Below, piece by piece: positions 52,664 to 62,920 of a stretch of DNA of 64,000 bases (the stretch's first letter is position 1; the number at the start of each line of letters is the position of its first letter). Source of the stretch: an uncultured Porphyromonas sp. (GTDB lineage Bacteria; Bacteroidota; Bacteroidia; Bacteroidales; Porphyromonadaceae). The translations under genes and the position numbers were made by a program. The stretch spans positions 65,901 to 129,900 of the forward strand of contig NZ_CALHDW010000006.1 of NCBI RefSeq assembly GCF_938023125.1. Reading direction: 5' to 3'. Under the pieces are notes generated by a model that was given only the letters and a program-made list of their open reading frames with translations, was not told the origin of the DNA and ran no database searches.

Positions 52664-53380
52664 ATGAAACGTTATTCTCTCTTCCTATCCTTGTTGCTTA
52701 CATTCGCTTTGGCAACAACGCTTTCTGCACAAAGTCTCGCGGGGATCTCTATCGAAGCAAGGAGTGTCCCTATCGTTGTTTACGTAGACAATACTCAGGT
52801 TTGCAACCCTACCTATAGTTGCTATGTGGCTTTGCCTAGGGGTAACTATCGAGTGCGAATAGAGATGGCCCTGGAGCGACTCCGCCCAAGGCAGCGAGTT
52901 ATATACGACCGCAATTTTTACTTCTCGGGCTATGGTACAGAGTACATTGATGCCGAGAGGTATATCTCTCGAGACAACGTTTACCCGGGTGATAGAGACG
53001 ATTATGGTCACCCCAATAGAGACTACCCCTTTGTGACCAACTCCAAAGGATATCGGTTGCGTCCCATCGCTCAGCAGGCCTATCAGGCGTTGCGAGAAGA
53101 GCTCAAGAGGGCTAATTTCAAGTCGGATGTGGAAAAGGTGATGGCACTCTATCCTATCGATGCCGGGGTGACGGCTCAGCAATTCAAAGACCTCTGCTCC
53201 GTGCCCACCTTCGATAGCTCTAGATTGGTGGTCGCTCGTGTCTTAGCTAGTCAGGTGTTTGATATTGAGAATTGCATAAAGATGAGCGATATCTTCTCGT
53301 TCTCATCTTCGGAGAACGAAGTGCGAGACCTACTGCGCAAAGAGCTCGACTTCCGCTACGGCTACAACAAAGGCTGGTAA
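52664..53380 (+). CDS. Secreted DUF4476 protein
   Basis: 238 residues with signal peptide MKRYSLFLSLLLTFALATTL. The N-terminal beta part (VPIVVYVDNTQVCNPTYSC, LPRGNYRVRIEM) is a PEGA-like strand region. The last ~90 residues match DUF4476: VTAQQFKDLCSVPTFDSSRL, then FDIENCIKMSDIFSFSSSEN. Function unknown; periplasmic or surface. Monocistronic, with promoter and strong terminator. Confidence 0.8.
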   Translation: MKRYSLFLSLLLTFALATTLSAQSLAGISIEARSVPIVVYVDNTQVCNPTYSCYVALPRGNYRVRIEMALERLRPRQRVIYDRNFYFSGYGTEYIDAERYISRDNVYPGDRDDYGHPNRDYPFVTNSKGYRLRPIAQQAYQALREELKRANFKSDVEKVMALYPIDAGVTAQQFKDLCSVPTFDSSRLVVARVLASQVFDIENCIKMSDIFSFSSSENEVRDLLRKELDFRYGYNKGW

Positions 53381-53424
53381 CCCATATCCGCCCCCAAAGG
53401 AAGATCTCCTAAGGGCTTGGCAAA

Positions 53425-53460
53425 AGGGCTGACTTCTCCGGGGGAGAAGCCAGCCCTTTC
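53425..53460 (+). terminator. Intrinsic terminator of the DUF4476 gene
   Basis: agggctgacttctcc (53425-53439) pairs with ggagaagccagccct (53443-53457), 15 bp with one mismatch and a 3-base loop, followed by TTTCTATTAT. Confidence 0.8.
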
Positions 53461-53670
53461 TATTATCCTAACCGATAAATCCTTATCGCACAGCTATAGT
53501 CCCAAACAAACTATCCTTATTCGTGTGAGGTGGGGTGGAGTCGAATGCGTATGGGTGTGAGGGTGCTCCTCTTCGGCTTCCGATAACGTGTAAGTCCGGG
53601 TGGTTTTTCTGAGGGTGGAGGCTGGTTTCTCAGGACTTATAGGCCACGTTCCCAAGTTTTTCTCACCGGT

Positions 53671-53719
53671 AAAACAAAAAGGGATACCCAAAAGATTTTC
53701 ATCTCTCAGGTATCCCTTT
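53671..53719 (-). terminator. Intrinsic terminator of ppdK
   Basis: aaagggatacc (53678-53688) pairs perfectly with ggtatcccttt (53709-53719). On the minus strand T5-G-T4 follows. It lies 27 bases past the ppdK stop. Confidence 0.8.
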
Positions 53720-53745
53720 ATTGGGATTGTATCTAGTTCGCTAGA

Positions 53746-56472
53746 TTACTTGCGCTCTTCGATAGCAGCTTGTGCAGCAGCTACGCGTGCGATGGGCACA
53801 CGGAAGGGTGAGCAAGATACGTAGTTGAGCCCTACACGGTGGCAGAACTTAACGGACGAGGGTTCACCACCATGCTCGCCGCAGATACCCACTTTGAGGT
53901 CGGGACGGATGGCACGACCACGCTCGGTTGCCATGCTGATGAGTTGTCCCACACCCTTCTGGTCGAGTACTTGGAAGGGGTCGACCTTTAGGATCTTCTG
54001 CTCGAGGTAGTGAGGCAAGAAGCTGGCGATGTCGTCGCGAGAGTACCCGAAGGTCATCTGCGTAAGGTCGTTCGTACCAAACGAGAAGAACTCAGCCGAC
54101 GAGGCGATGCGGTCTGCGGTGAGAGCCGCACGAGGGATCTCAATCATCGTACCTACCTTAAAGTCGAGGCGTACACCCTCTTCTTCAAATACCTTTTCTG
54201 CTGTAGCGCGGATTACTTCCTCTTGTTGCTTGAACTCGTAGAGGATACCAACGAGAGGTACCATGATCTCGGGATGAGTTTCAATACCCTCCTTCTGGAG
54301 TTGGCAGCAAGCCCCGAGGATGGCACGCGTCTGCATGCGAGTAATTTCGGGGAAGGTATTACCGAGACGGCAACCACGGTGCCCGAGCATTGGGTTTTGC
54401 TCGTTGAGCTTTTCGATGCGAGCTGTGAGGGTCGCAAGATCGATACCCATAGCTTCTGCCATCTCTTTCTGTTGCTTTACGTCGTGGGGAACAAACTCAT
54501 GGAGAGGGGGGTCGAGAAGACGTACCGTCACGGGCAAGCCTTGCATTACTTTGAAGATCTCATAAAAGTCTTTACGCTGGTAAGGCAAGATCTTTTCGAG
54601 GGCTTTTACACGACCCTCTTCGTCTTCGGAGAGGATCATCTCACGCATGGCTTTGATCTTTTCTGCTTCGAAGAACATGTGCTCTGTACGGCAGAGACCG
54701 ATACCTACGGCACCAAAGTTGCGAGCCGTTGCAGCGTCGCGAGGAGTGTCTGCATTGGTGCGAACTTGGAGGCGTGCGTGCTTATCGGCAAGCGTCATCA
54801 AGGTGCGGAAGTCATCGTCCATTTCGGCAGCAACCGTAGCAACTTCGCCGAGGAATACTTCACCCGTACTACCATTGATAGAGATCTTATCGCCTTCGTG
54901 GAGAACGGTCTTACCGATAGTAAGCGTGCGCTCTACCATGTTCACCATCATTTCGCCGGCACCGGTGATACAGCACTTACCCATACCACGAGCCACTACG
55001 GCAGCGTGAGAGGTCATACCCCCACGTGTGGTGAGGATACCTTGAGAGGCTGTCATACCTTCGAGGTCTTCGGGAGAAGTCTCTTGGCGTACGATGATTA
55101 CTTTCTTGCCTTCTGCGTTCCAAGCAGCGGCGTCGTCGGCAAAGAATACAATTTGTCCCGTTGCAGCACCGGGAGATGCAGGGAGACCCTTCGTGAGGAG
55201 TTGGGCCTTCTTTAGCGCTTCCTTATCGAATACGGGGTGGAGTAGCTCATCGAGTTTGTTGGGTTCGATACGCATGATGGCTTGCTCTTCTGTGATCTTA
55301 CCTTCGCGGAGTAGGTCACAAGCAATCTTAACCATTGCGCTACCGGTGCGCTTACCATTACGTGTTTGGAGGAGCCAGAGTTTGCCTTCTTGTACGGTAA
55401 ACTCCATATCCTGCATATCAGAGTAGTGGTCTTCTAGCTTTTGTTGGATGGCGTTGAGCTCGGCATAAATCTCGGGCATGCATTCCTCCATAGAGGGGTA
55501 CTTAGCAGCACGATCTGCTTCGCTAATGCCTCCGCGTTCTGCCCAACGTTGTGAACCAATCTTGGTGATTTGTTGAGGAGTACGGATACCGGCTACTACG
55601 TCTTCTCCTTGTGCATTGATAAGGTACTCTCCGTTGAAGAGGTTTTCTCCGTTACCGGCATCGCGAGAGAAGCATACCCCTGTAGCTGAGGTATTGCCCA
55701 TGTTCCCGAATACCATAGCTTGTACGGTTACAGCGGTTCCCCACTCAGCAGGGATACCTTCCATCTTGCGGTAGAGGATTGCGCGCTCGTTCATCCATGA
55801 GTTGAATACCGCCATAATGGCACCCCATAGTTGCTCATAGGGGTCTGCGGGGAAGTCCTTACCGGTACGCTCGTATACTGCTTTTTTGAAGCGAACTACG
55901 AGGTCTTTGAGGTTTTCTACCGAGAGTTCGTTGTCGAGTTTTACTCCGGCTTCTTCTTTTACCTGCTCAATAATGGCTTCGAAAGGATCCTGTTCGGTCT
56001 TTTCGGCAGGCTTCATGCCAAGTACCACGTCACCGTACATTTGTACGAAACGGCGGTAAGAGTCCCAAGCGAAACGCTCGTTGCCGGTTTTTTTGCTGAG
56101 GCCGGCTACTACTTCGTCATTGAGACCAAGGTTGAGGATGGTGTCCATCATCCCGGGCATGGATGCACGAGCTCCGGAACGAACCGACACGAGCAATGGG
56201 TTTGAGGGATCACCAAAGTTATGACTCATAAGGGTTTCGATACCCTTGATTGCAGACTTTACTTCGTCATTGAGGAGGTTGCGTACCTCTTCTCCACCAA
56301 TTGAGTAGTATTCGCTACATACGTCAGTGGTAATTGTAAAACCTGGAGGAACAGGTACCCCGATTAGGTTCATCTCTGCGAGGTTGGCACCTTTACCACC
56401 AAGCAGATTCCTCATGTCAGCACGTCCCTCGGCCTTACCATCACCAAAGGAATAAACTCGTTTTTTTTCCAT
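53746..56472 (-). CDS. ppdK: Pyruvate, phosphate dikinase
   Basis: 908 residues, normal length. It interconverts pyruvate, ATP and phosphate with PEP, AMP and PPi. The N-terminal ATP-grasp domain starts YSFGDGKAEGRADMRNLLGG; the central phosphohistidine loop is GGMTSHAAVVARGMGK; the C-terminal PEP/pyruvate barrel has FGTNDLTQMTFGYSRDD and CGEHGGEPSS. In a peptide-fermenting anaerobe it can feed gluconeogenesis together with PGK and FBPase, also in this window. 62 bases after the PBP gene; followed by a terminator. Confidence 0.97.
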   Translation of the reverse strand: MEKKRVYSFGDGKAEGRADMRNLLGGKGANLAEMNLIGVPVPPGFTITTDVCSEYYSIGGEEVRNLLNDEVKSAIKGIETLMSHNFGDPSNPLLVSVRSGARASMPGMMDTILNLGLNDEVVAGLSKKTGNERFAWDSYRRFVQMYGDVVLGMKPAEKTEQDPFEAIIEQVKEEAGVKLDNELSVENLKDLVVRFKKAVYERTGKDFPADPYEQLWGAIMAVFNSWMNERAILYRKMEGIPAEWGTAVTVQAMVFGNMGNTSATGVCFSRDAGNGENLFNGEYLINAQGEDVVAGIRTPQQITKIGSQRWAERGGISEADRAAKYPSMEECMPEIYAELNAIQQKLEDHYSDMQDMEFTVQEGKLWLLQTRNGKRTGSAMVKIACDLLREGKITEEQAIMRIEPNKLDELLHPVFDKEALKKAQLLTKGLPASPGAATGQIVFFADDAAAWNAEGKKVIIVRQETSPEDLEGMTASQGILTTRGGMTSHAAVVARGMGKCCITGAGEMMVNMVERTLTIGKTVLHEGDKISINGSTGEVFLGEVATVAAEMDDDFRTLMTLADKHARLQVRTNADTPRDAATARNFGAVGIGLCRTEHMFFEAEKIKAMREMILSEDEEGRVKALEKILPYQRKDFYEIFKVMQGLPVTVRLLDPPLHEFVPHDVKQQKEMAEAMGIDLATLTARIEKLNEQNPMLGHRGCRLGNTFPEITRMQTRAILGACCQLQKEGIETHPEIMVPLVGILYEFKQQEEVIRATAEKVFEEEGVRLDFKVGTMIEIPRAALTADRIASSAEFFSFGTNDLTQMTFGYSRDDIASFLPHYLEQKILKVDPFQVLDQKGVGQLISMATERGRAIRPDLKVGICGEHGGEPSSVKFCHRVGLNYVSCSPFRVPIARVAAAQAAIEERK

Positions 56473-56534
56473 CTGTGCTTCTTTGTTAGTTTAGCGTATT
56501 CTTATAATCTTTTGTCTTCTTAATTTCGTTGGGA

Positions 56535-58937
56535 TTAGTTGGAGGGCGGAGAGGTCCCTTCTCGGGTGCCACTCTGGGATGAGGTGTTGCCGGCACCTTC
56601 TGTATCGGTGTCGCCACCTTCGCCATCCCACCAGCCGGCTTCGCCTTCGTTGCCGCCACCGGCAGAGCCGCATGGATTATAGCCTTGGGGGATGTTGAAC
56701 TTCTTGTCGCGGGAGTAACCTATAGTCCTATCGCTATAGACCTTCTTGATGAACTTGGCAAAGATAGGAAGCGCAGCAGCAGCTCCTTGTCCGATGGAGG
56801 TGGAGTTGAAGTGGATAGAGCGGTCTTCGCCACCTACCCAGCACCCGGCTACGATCTCGGGAGAGAATCCAATAAACCAGCTGTCGCTATTGTTTTGCGT
56901 TGTCCCTGTCTTACCACCAAGTGGCAGCTCCAGGCCGTAGCGGCTTCTTAGGCGCCCACCGGTACCGCCATTCACTACAGCTTGCAGCATATCCAGCATC
57001 TTTAGGGAGGTCTCTTCGTTGAGAACCTCGGTCATGCGGGGGGCAAAGCTTTCGATTGTATTACCAAATTGGTCTTCGATGCGGGTAACGTAGAGCGGGC
57101 TCACACGTATCCCTTGCGATACAAATGTGGTATAGGCACTTACCATCTCGGCAAGACAAACGTCGGGAGTACCTGCGGCCAACGACACTACCGGGTCAAT
57201 ATGGCCCGTAATGCCGTACGATTTGAGTAGACGTACGAAGGTAACGGGCGAGGTTTGCCCCATGAGATAAGCCGTAACCCAGTTGGAGGAGTTTTGCAAA
57301 CCCCAACGGATCGAAACCATCTCGCCTTGGCGGCGGGCACCTCCGCTTCGGGGCGTCCAGGCACGTCCATTGCCGTCGTAGAGAGTTACGGGGTTGTGGA
57401 GTACCATGTCGCAGGGAGACATCCCTTCTGACATCAAGAGCGAGTAGAGGAAGGGTTTGATGGTCGAACCGACCTGCCTGCGCCCCTGATTGACCATATC
57501 GTACTTGAAGGTGCGGAAGTCAATCCCACCCACATAGGCAAGTACATGCCCATTCGAGGGGTTCATTGCCATAAAGGCGGAGCGCAATAGCCCCTTATAG
57601 TAGAGGATCGAGTCGCGGGGAGACATGGTCTTATCTATCATGCCATCCCAAGACCAAACCTGCATCTTTCTCTTCTGATCGAAGGCTGCGAGTATCTCTT
57701 TGTCACTCGCCCCCTCTTGCTTCATTTGGTACCAACGATCGGACTGCTTCATGGCGCGTAGAATCATTGCTTCCCGGTCGGCTGCAGAAACTCGTGAAGA
57801 ATAGGGGGCGGACTTGGAGCCCTTTTTCTCTTGGTCAAAGGCGGGTTGCAAGAAGCCACCTAGGTGCTCGCGAATGGCTTCTTCGGCATAGCGTTGCATG
57901 CGGCTATCTATGGTACAATAGATTTTCAGCCCGTCTGCATAGAGGTCGTAGTTCTTGCCGTTTGCCTTTTGGGTCTTTTCGCACCATCCGTAGAGGGGGT
58001 CGTTTTCCCAAGCGGTGCTATCGGCAACATACTGTCCTATGGACCACTCGTTGTAGTTGCTCTTGTCCGGCTTTTGGGCCGTGAGTATCAGTCGGATGAA
58101 CTCTCGGAAGTAGGGAGCGAGACCCTCGTTGTGCTGCGCTTTGTGGAAGCGTGTTACAAGAGGGAGGGCTGCTACAGAGTCGGCTTCGGCCTCTGTGAGG
58201 AAGCCCGCTTTGGCCATCTGTTTGAGCACTACATTCCGGCGCTCTAATGCCCAGTCCTTGTCGTTGTGAAGGATGGGGTTGAAGACCGCCGGGTTCTTAC
58301 ACATCCCCACCAGCATGGCACTCTCCTGTAGGTTGAGCTCGCTGGGCTTTTTGCTAAAATAGGTCTCTGCTGCCGAGCGAATACCCACTGCATTGTAGAG
58401 GAAGTCGAACTGATTGAGATACATGCAGATGATCTCCTCTTTAGTGTAGTAACGCTCTAGTTTGACGGCAATAACCCATTCGATAGGCTTTTGTAGAAGT
58501 CGCTCGATTACGTTGTCTGCCTTGGGGGAGTAGAGCTGCTTGGCAAGCTGCTGCGTGATGGTACTACCACCACCGCTGCCTTTTTGTCTTAGTATCCCGC
58601 GCTTAACAATAGCACGGAGCAAGCCTCGGGCATCAATCCCGGAGTGGTCTTCGAAGCGAATGTCTTCTACCGCTATCAAGGCTCGCACGAGGTCGGGCGA
58701 TAGCTCTTGGTACGACGAATATATGCGGTTATTGCCGTTACGGGCATAAGACCCTAGGGTGACACCGTCTGCCGAGATCAGCTGCGATGCATATTTATCT
58801 ATGGGATTCTGTAATTGCTCTACAGGGGGCATGTAGCCAATGATGCCAAACCATATAAGTAGGAATAGCAGCAAGACAAAAGCCCAAAAAGAGCCGAATA
58901 CAATCCATAGGATCTTTCTTATTTTTTGACGCATCAA
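56535..58937 (-). CDS. Class A penicillin-binding protein (PBP1a type)
   Basis: 800 residues (a second ATG lies one codon in). One N-terminal membrane helix (WIVFGSFWAFVLLLFLLIWF), then a GT51 glycosyltransferase domain with EDIRFEDHSGID and GGSTITQQLAKQLY, then a transpeptidase domain with SxxK in GSTIKPFLYSL, SxN in NSSNWVTA and KTGT in GGKTGTTQNN. It polymerises and cross-links peptidoglycan. The C-terminus ends in a Gly/Glu/Ser-rich low-complexity tail (GGGNEGEAGWWDGEGG). It sits between fbp and ppdK on the same strand, with 37- and 62-base gaps. Confidence 0.95.
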   Translation of the reverse strand: MMRQKIRKILWIVFGSFWAFVLLLFLLIWFGIIGYMPPVEQLQNPIDKYASQLISADGVTLGSYARNGNNRIYSSYQELSPDLVRALIAVEDIRFEDHSGIDARGLLRAIVKRGILRQKGSGGGSTITQQLAKQLYSPKADNVIERLLQKPIEWVIAVKLERYYTKEEIICMYLNQFDFLYNAVGIRSAAETYFSKKPSELNLQESAMLVGMCKNPAVFNPILHNDKDWALERRNVVLKQMAKAGFLTEAEADSVAALPLVTRFHKAQHNEGLAPYFREFIRLILTAQKPDKSNYNEWSIGQYVADSTAWENDPLYGWCEKTQKANGKNYDLYADGLKIYCTIDSRMQRYAEEAIREHLGGFLQPAFDQEKKGSKSAPYSSRVSAADREAMILRAMKQSDRWYQMKQEGASDKEILAAFDQKRKMQVWSWDGMIDKTMSPRDSILYYKGLLRSAFMAMNPSNGHVLAYVGGIDFRTFKYDMVNQGRRQVGSTIKPFLYSLLMSEGMSPCDMVLHNPVTLYDGNGRAWTPRSGGARRQGEMVSIRWGLQNSSNWVTAYLMGQTSPVTFVRLLKSYGITGHIDPVVSLAAGTPDVCLAEMVSAYTTFVSQGIRVSPLYVTRIEDQFGNTIESFAPRMTEVLNEETSLKMLDMLQAVVNGGTGGRLRSRYGLELPLGGKTGTTQNNSDSWFIGFSPEIVAGCWVGGEDRSIHFNSTSIGQGAAAALPIFAKFIKKVYSDRTIGYSRDKKFNIPQGYNPCGSAGGGNEGEAGWWDGEGGDTDTEGAGNTSSQSGTREGTSPPSN

Positions 58938-58974
58938 TAAGGAAGTGCTAGTTTGTACTCTGTCTGTTTTCTAT

Positions 58975-60996
58975 TTACTTGGACTCGCGTTCCTTGATCA
59001 GCCCCAATTGGTAAGCCTCAAGGAGTTGCTTGAGATTGTTGACCTGCTCACGAAGCACCTTGCCCATATCCGTGTCTGCAACGAGTATTCGGTGCGAGGT
59101 AGGCTCCGTCACTACAGTAACACTTCTGATGTCGTCAAGGTTCTCAATCGCTTCACGTTTGCTGCTAAATGGTTCGTGCTGTACAAGCTGCAAGCCTCTA
59201 GAGTTGAACGTGAGGGTGTATCCTGCAATACCGGTGCTCGACTGGTAGGCGCGGCTGAATCCGCCATCGATTACAAGGAGCTTCCCACCTGCCATAAGGG
59301 GCTTTTCTCCCTTTACGGCCTTGACGGGTACGTGCCCATTGATTACGTGGCAATCGGGACCTTCTAAGCCAAAGTCTGCAAGAATGCGTGTGATGGCCTG
59401 AGCATCATCGCGGTACTTATAGTAGTAGCCTTTGTGCTCTTTGTGGGTATCCTTATCCTTGATAAAGTAACGTTCGAAGGTAGTCATGGCACTCTTATCG
59501 AAGAGGGGAGAGTCGGGTCCACACCACAGGTACCACATATAGTCCACCGATTTTTGTTTGCGGTCACTGCTCTCGGGGGCTTGGTAGGCGTCACGTACTA
59601 CCGTATCGATTTTCTGCAGTAGGGCTTTACCCTTGTAGGTACCACTGCCCACGTGTACCTCTTTGAGCATACCCTCTTTGTCGAGGGGCATTGAGGCGTG
59701 GTAGAGTAGGTTGCCATTGCATACGAGGTACATGCTCCCGATTTTGTAGAGGGTACGAATATGCTCGTGTAGCTTGATACTATGGGCAAAAGAGAGTCTC
59801 AATTGCTCTACTACAGAGGCCTCTTCAGGGGTTAGTTCGAAGGGGTTGTCGTGGTTCACCGTGGGGAAGTTCATATCCAGCATCGGGTGATGGCCATACC
59901 CTCCATTGGGGGCTGTATGGGTAAGATCGAGCGATCCCTCTTCCCAGTTGATCTTATCAAAGAGGTCGCGATCCTCCATCTTATACTCGGGATGCGCTGC
60001 GATCAGAGCGTGCTCCAGCTTAAATTGAATTACGGCAATGGCCTTGTGCATCTGGCTGATGAGGTAGACACTCTTCTCGTCGTAGCTTGCGTCGGAGTCG
60101 CCCATCTTGGGTTTGAAGCAGTCGCAAGGGTCGTCCGCATAGGTGTCCATGGCGAAGCGAGCCAGGGGGAGAAGGTTGATGTTGTAGCCATCCTCAATGG
60201 TGTCGAGGTTGGCATACCGTAGGGCAATACGGATTACATTGGCCATACAAGCCAGGTTGCCGGCCGCTGCTCCCATCCAAAGCATGTCGTGGTTACCCCA
60301 TTGCACGTCCACATTATGGTAGTGCATTACGGTGTCCATGATATGCTGAGCACCGGGGCCTCTATCAAATATATCCCCTACGAGGTGGAGCCTATCGATG
60401 GCAAGACGCTTGATGGTGGTGCTGATGGCTATGATAAAGTCGTCGGCACAGTTTGTGGCTATGATAGTGTCGAAGATACTAGCGATGTAGGCACTTTTGT
60501 TGGGGTTAATCCCATCTTCGTGTAATAGCTCTTGTATGATGTAGCTATACTTCTGGGGGAGGGACTTGCGTACCTTAGAGCGAGTGTATTTCTCTCCCAT
60601 CTTGCGGCACACTTTCACAAGGCGTATCAAGGTGAGGCGATACCACTCATCGAGGTTGGATAGCTCCTTCTTGCAGCGCTCTAGCTTCTCCGCAGGATAG
60701 TATATAAGAGTGGCCAATTCTGCCATCTCGCGCTCCTGCAGTTGGTGGCCAAATAGTTCGCGTACTTTGCGTAGGATACTCCCCGAGGCATTCTTGAGCA
60801 CGTGGTTGAATGCTTCGTATTCTCCGTGTACATCGGCGAGGAAATGCTCTGTGCCCTTGGGCAGGTTGAGGATGGCTTCGAGATTGATAATCTCGGTGGA
60901 AGCCTCGGCTGATGTCGGGAAACTATTGGACAAAAGCTGAAGGTAGCGAAGGTCCTTGCGGATGGCTTCTACTTGCTCGTTGGGTTCTCTTGTCAT
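58975..60996 (-). CDS. fbp: Fructose-1,6-bisphosphatase class III
   Basis: 673 residues, the size of the class III (Firmicutes/Bacteroidota) enzyme. The metallophosphoesterase motifs are visible: FLADVHGEYEAF, LVGDIFDRGPGAQ and VQWGNHDMLWMGA, plus VINGHVPVKAVKGEKP near the C-terminus. It hydrolyses fructose 1,6-bisphosphate in gluconeogenesis. First gene of fbp-PBP-ppdK. Confidence 0.96.
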   Translation of the reverse strand: MTREPNEQVEAIRKDLRYLQLLSNSFPTSAEASTEIINLEAILNLPKGTEHFLADVHGEYEAFNHVLKNASGSILRKVRELFGHQLQEREMAELATLIYYPAEKLERCKKELSNLDEWYRLTLIRLVKVCRKMGEKYTRSKVRKSLPQKYSYIIQELLHEDGINPNKSAYIASIFDTIIATNCADDFIIAISTTIKRLAIDRLHLVGDIFDRGPGAQHIMDTVMHYHNVDVQWGNHDMLWMGAAAGNLACMANVIRIALRYANLDTIEDGYNINLLPLARFAMDTYADDPCDCFKPKMGDSDASYDEKSVYLISQMHKAIAVIQFKLEHALIAAHPEYKMEDRDLFDKINWEEGSLDLTHTAPNGGYGHHPMLDMNFPTVNHDNPFELTPEEASVVEQLRLSFAHSIKLHEHIRTLYKIGSMYLVCNGNLLYHASMPLDKEGMLKEVHVGSGTYKGKALLQKIDTVVRDAYQAPESSDRKQKSVDYMWYLWCGPDSPLFDKSAMTTFERYFIKDKDTHKEHKGYYYKYRDDAQAITRILADFGLEGPDCHVINGHVPVKAVKGEKPLMAGGKLLVIDGGFSRAYQSSTGIAGYTLTFNSRGLQLVQHEPFSSKREAIENLDDIRSVTVVTEPTSHRILVADTDMGKVLREQVNNLKQLLEAYQLGLIKERESK

Positions 60997-61032
60997 ACTG
61001 GATACGCAAAACTAGTTTTCATTATCACAGAG

Positions 61033-61062
61033 CAAAGGTACTCTTTTTGTGGGGAGTGGCAA
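61033..61062 (-). promoter_or_regulatory. Promoter of the fbp-PBP-ppdK run
   Basis: Minus-strand TTG, 19-base spacer, then TACCTTTG (61033-61040), ~37 bases upstream of the fbp ATG. A second weaker match (TAGTTTTG, 61007-61014) lies closer. Nothing else is evident in 61063-61341. Confidence 0.6.
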
Positions 61063-61341
61063 TAGTGGCAGGCTTGTATGGTCGCTTCTCTCTTGCCGGG
61101 TTGGCGATTCCTTTCTCGCTTTACTGCCAACGGATTACAACTTTTCTTCCTCGTTGGATTCTGTCAAAGGGGCATTTTTCCTAGTAAAGATCGGCGAGAA
61201 GGGCTGTGAAACGGAGGAAAAACGCTGCCCTGTTCTTTTTTCGTTTTAGGGCAGCAATAAAATGTTTCCCGGCTAGAATCATGGGGGAATACTGGGTGAT
61301 ATTTTTCTGAAAATCAGCTGTATTTCTGTCGAGAATTAGCC

Positions 61342-61349
61342 TACCTTTG
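61342..61349 (+). promoter_or_regulatory. -7 promoter element of the GNAT gene
   Basis: Plus-strand TACCTTTG, 28 bases upstream of ATG 61378; -33 weak. Confidence 0.5.
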
Positions 61350-61377
61350 CGTCTGTTATTGGCTAGTTGTTTTTCGG

Positions 61378-61881
61378 ATGTCCCTTTCAGTGCGTCATTC
61401 CCTCGAGTCGGATCTTTCTTGCATGCTGGCTATCTATGAGCGAGCACGTGCCTACATGGCATCGTTGGGTAATCCGCATCAGTGGGGCGACTCGGGCTAT
61501 CCCTCCTCCGCCCTGCTTCGAGAGGATATAGCTCGAGGCGTTAGTTATGTGGTTGTCGATCAGAGTGATGAGGTTGTTGCCACCTTCGTTTTTGTAGAGG
61601 GGGAGGACCCTACCTATATTATAATAGAGGGAGCGTGGCTCAATGAGGAGCCCTACGGAGTGATACATCGCTTGGCCTCTTCGGGGCGAGAGAGGGGGAT
61701 CGCTCGTTTTGTTTTTGATTGGTGCTCACAGCGCTCTCGCAATCTGCGTGTGGATACCCATGCGCAAAACCTTGTGATGCAGCACCTCTTTCTCTCTTTG
61801 GGCTTTGTTCCGTGTGGTACAATTTTTCTGCCGGATGGAGCCCCTCGCCTTGCCTACCAGCGGATAATCCTACAGGCCTAG
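61378..61881 (+). CDS. GNAT-family N-acetyltransferase
   Basis: 167 residues. It opens with a typical GNAT strand and helix (VRHSLESDLSCMLAIYERAR). VVATFVFVEGEDPTYIIIEG is the central strand pair, and IHRLASSGRERGIARFVFDW covers the acetyl-CoA binding turn and helix. The C-terminal NLVMQHLFLSLGFVPCGTI is the usual final helix-strand. Substrate unknown. Confidence 0.88.
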   Translation: MSLSVRHSLESDLSCMLAIYERARAYMASLGNPHQWGDSGYPSSALLREDIARGVSYVVVDQSDEVVATFVFVEGEDPTYIIIEGAWLNEEPYGVIHRLASSGRERGIARFVFDWCSQRSRNLRVDTHAQNLVMQHLFLSLGFVPCGTIFLPDGAPRLAYQRIILQA

Positions 61882-61941
61882 AGGGGCGGCGAGTCTGCCT
61901 TCGTTAGAGGGAGCAGGATGCGTTATTCGCCCAAAAAGAAG

Positions 61942-61949
61942 TACTTTTG
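61942..61949 (+). promoter_or_regulatory. Possible -7 element of the DUF2807 gene
   Basis: Plus-strand TACTTTTG, 44 bases upstream of ATG 61994. Confidence 0.4.
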
Positions 61950-61993
61950 AATCCTAAATTAACGTGCTTTGAGGCACTCTAGAGTGATAGATT

Positions 61994-62893
61994 ATGGATT
62001 CGCTAGATTCGAAAAAAGATTCCCTTGGAGGGCATACGGCAAAGAAAAGTGCGCCTACTATCTGGGCGGCAGTAGGGGTCGGACTCGCGACTTTGGGTGG
62101 TGGCCTTTTGGGTTGGATGCACCGCAGGCGGCAGGTTGCTCTTGAAAAGCGCACGATTGACTTGTCGGCGCCGATTCAATCCCTTGAGGTCGGTTCGGGC
62201 TTCGATGTGGAGCTGAGTTTTGGTTTGTCTGAAGGGCTCGTGATGGAAGGGCATTCTGCCATTTTCGATGAGGTTAACTATACCCTTCATGAGGGGTTGC
62301 TTCGTGTTTACCTTTCTCCCGATGGTTTGTTGACCGAGCTCCCGCGGAGGGTTACATTGTATTTGTCGGTTCCTTTCCTCCCCTCTATTACGCTATTGAG
62401 TGATAGTTCGCTCACGGCTCAGGGGGTGAATGAGGTAGATCATTTTACGCTCGTACAGCACTCTTCTCGCCTCAAAGGCTTGCAGGTGGAGGGAGAAGTG
62501 GCCTCTATTCGGCTTTCCGGTGAGTTTAAGAGCTCTGGGCGTTTCCGTTCAAAGACCCTTTCCGTTCAGACGGTGGGGAATGGTCGGTTAAAGTATGATG
62601 CCCTTACGTCGGAGACGAATCTCTCTATGGCGGGCTCTGGGGTGGCGTACTTTTCCGGTCTGGCGGATCGGGTGGATTGTTCCTTGTCGGGGCGTAGCAA
62701 GGTGCATGCTGAGAAGTTTGTTGCCGAGAGTATCAAGGTGCTCCTGAGTCACGATGCTCAGGCGGAGTGGAAGGTGGATAAGACCTATTCGGTTACGCTT
62801 TCTGAGCGATCGCATCTCATCCTTCGGGGAGAAGGGGCTAAGCCTTCTGATGTGACCGTCACCCAGCAGGCGAATTTTATCCGTTGTAAATAA
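61994..62893 (+). CDS. Membrane-anchored DUF2807 (head GIN domain) protein
   Basis: 299 residues. A short Lys-rich cytoplasmic start is followed by one hydrophobic segment (PTIWAAVGVGLATLGGGLLG, ~17-36). The rest is a beta-helix-like DUF2807 region, beginning IQSLEVGSGFDVELSFGL, with repeated turns such as SVQTVGNGRLKYDAL, SMAGSGVAYFSGL and SLSGRSKVHAEKF. Such proteins are thought to be surface or periplasmic. Function unknown. It precedes the thioesterase by 27 bases. Confidence 0.8.
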   Translation: MDSLDSKKDSLGGHTAKKSAPTIWAAVGVGLATLGGGLLGWMHRRRQVALEKRTIDLSAPIQSLEVGSGFDVELSFGLSEGLVMEGHSAIFDEVNYTLHEGLLRVYLSPDGLLTELPRRVTLYLSVPFLPSITLLSDSSLTAQGVNEVDHFTLVQHSSRLKGLQVEGEVASIRLSGEFKSSGRFRSKTLSVQTVGNGRLKYDALTSETNLSMAGSGVAYFSGLADRVDCSLSGRSKVHAEKFVAESIKVLLSHDAQAEWKVDKTYSVTLSERSHLILRGEGAKPSDVTVTQQANFIRCK

Positions 62894-62920
62894 TCGTACA
62901 CCTATTATATATAGTAATAT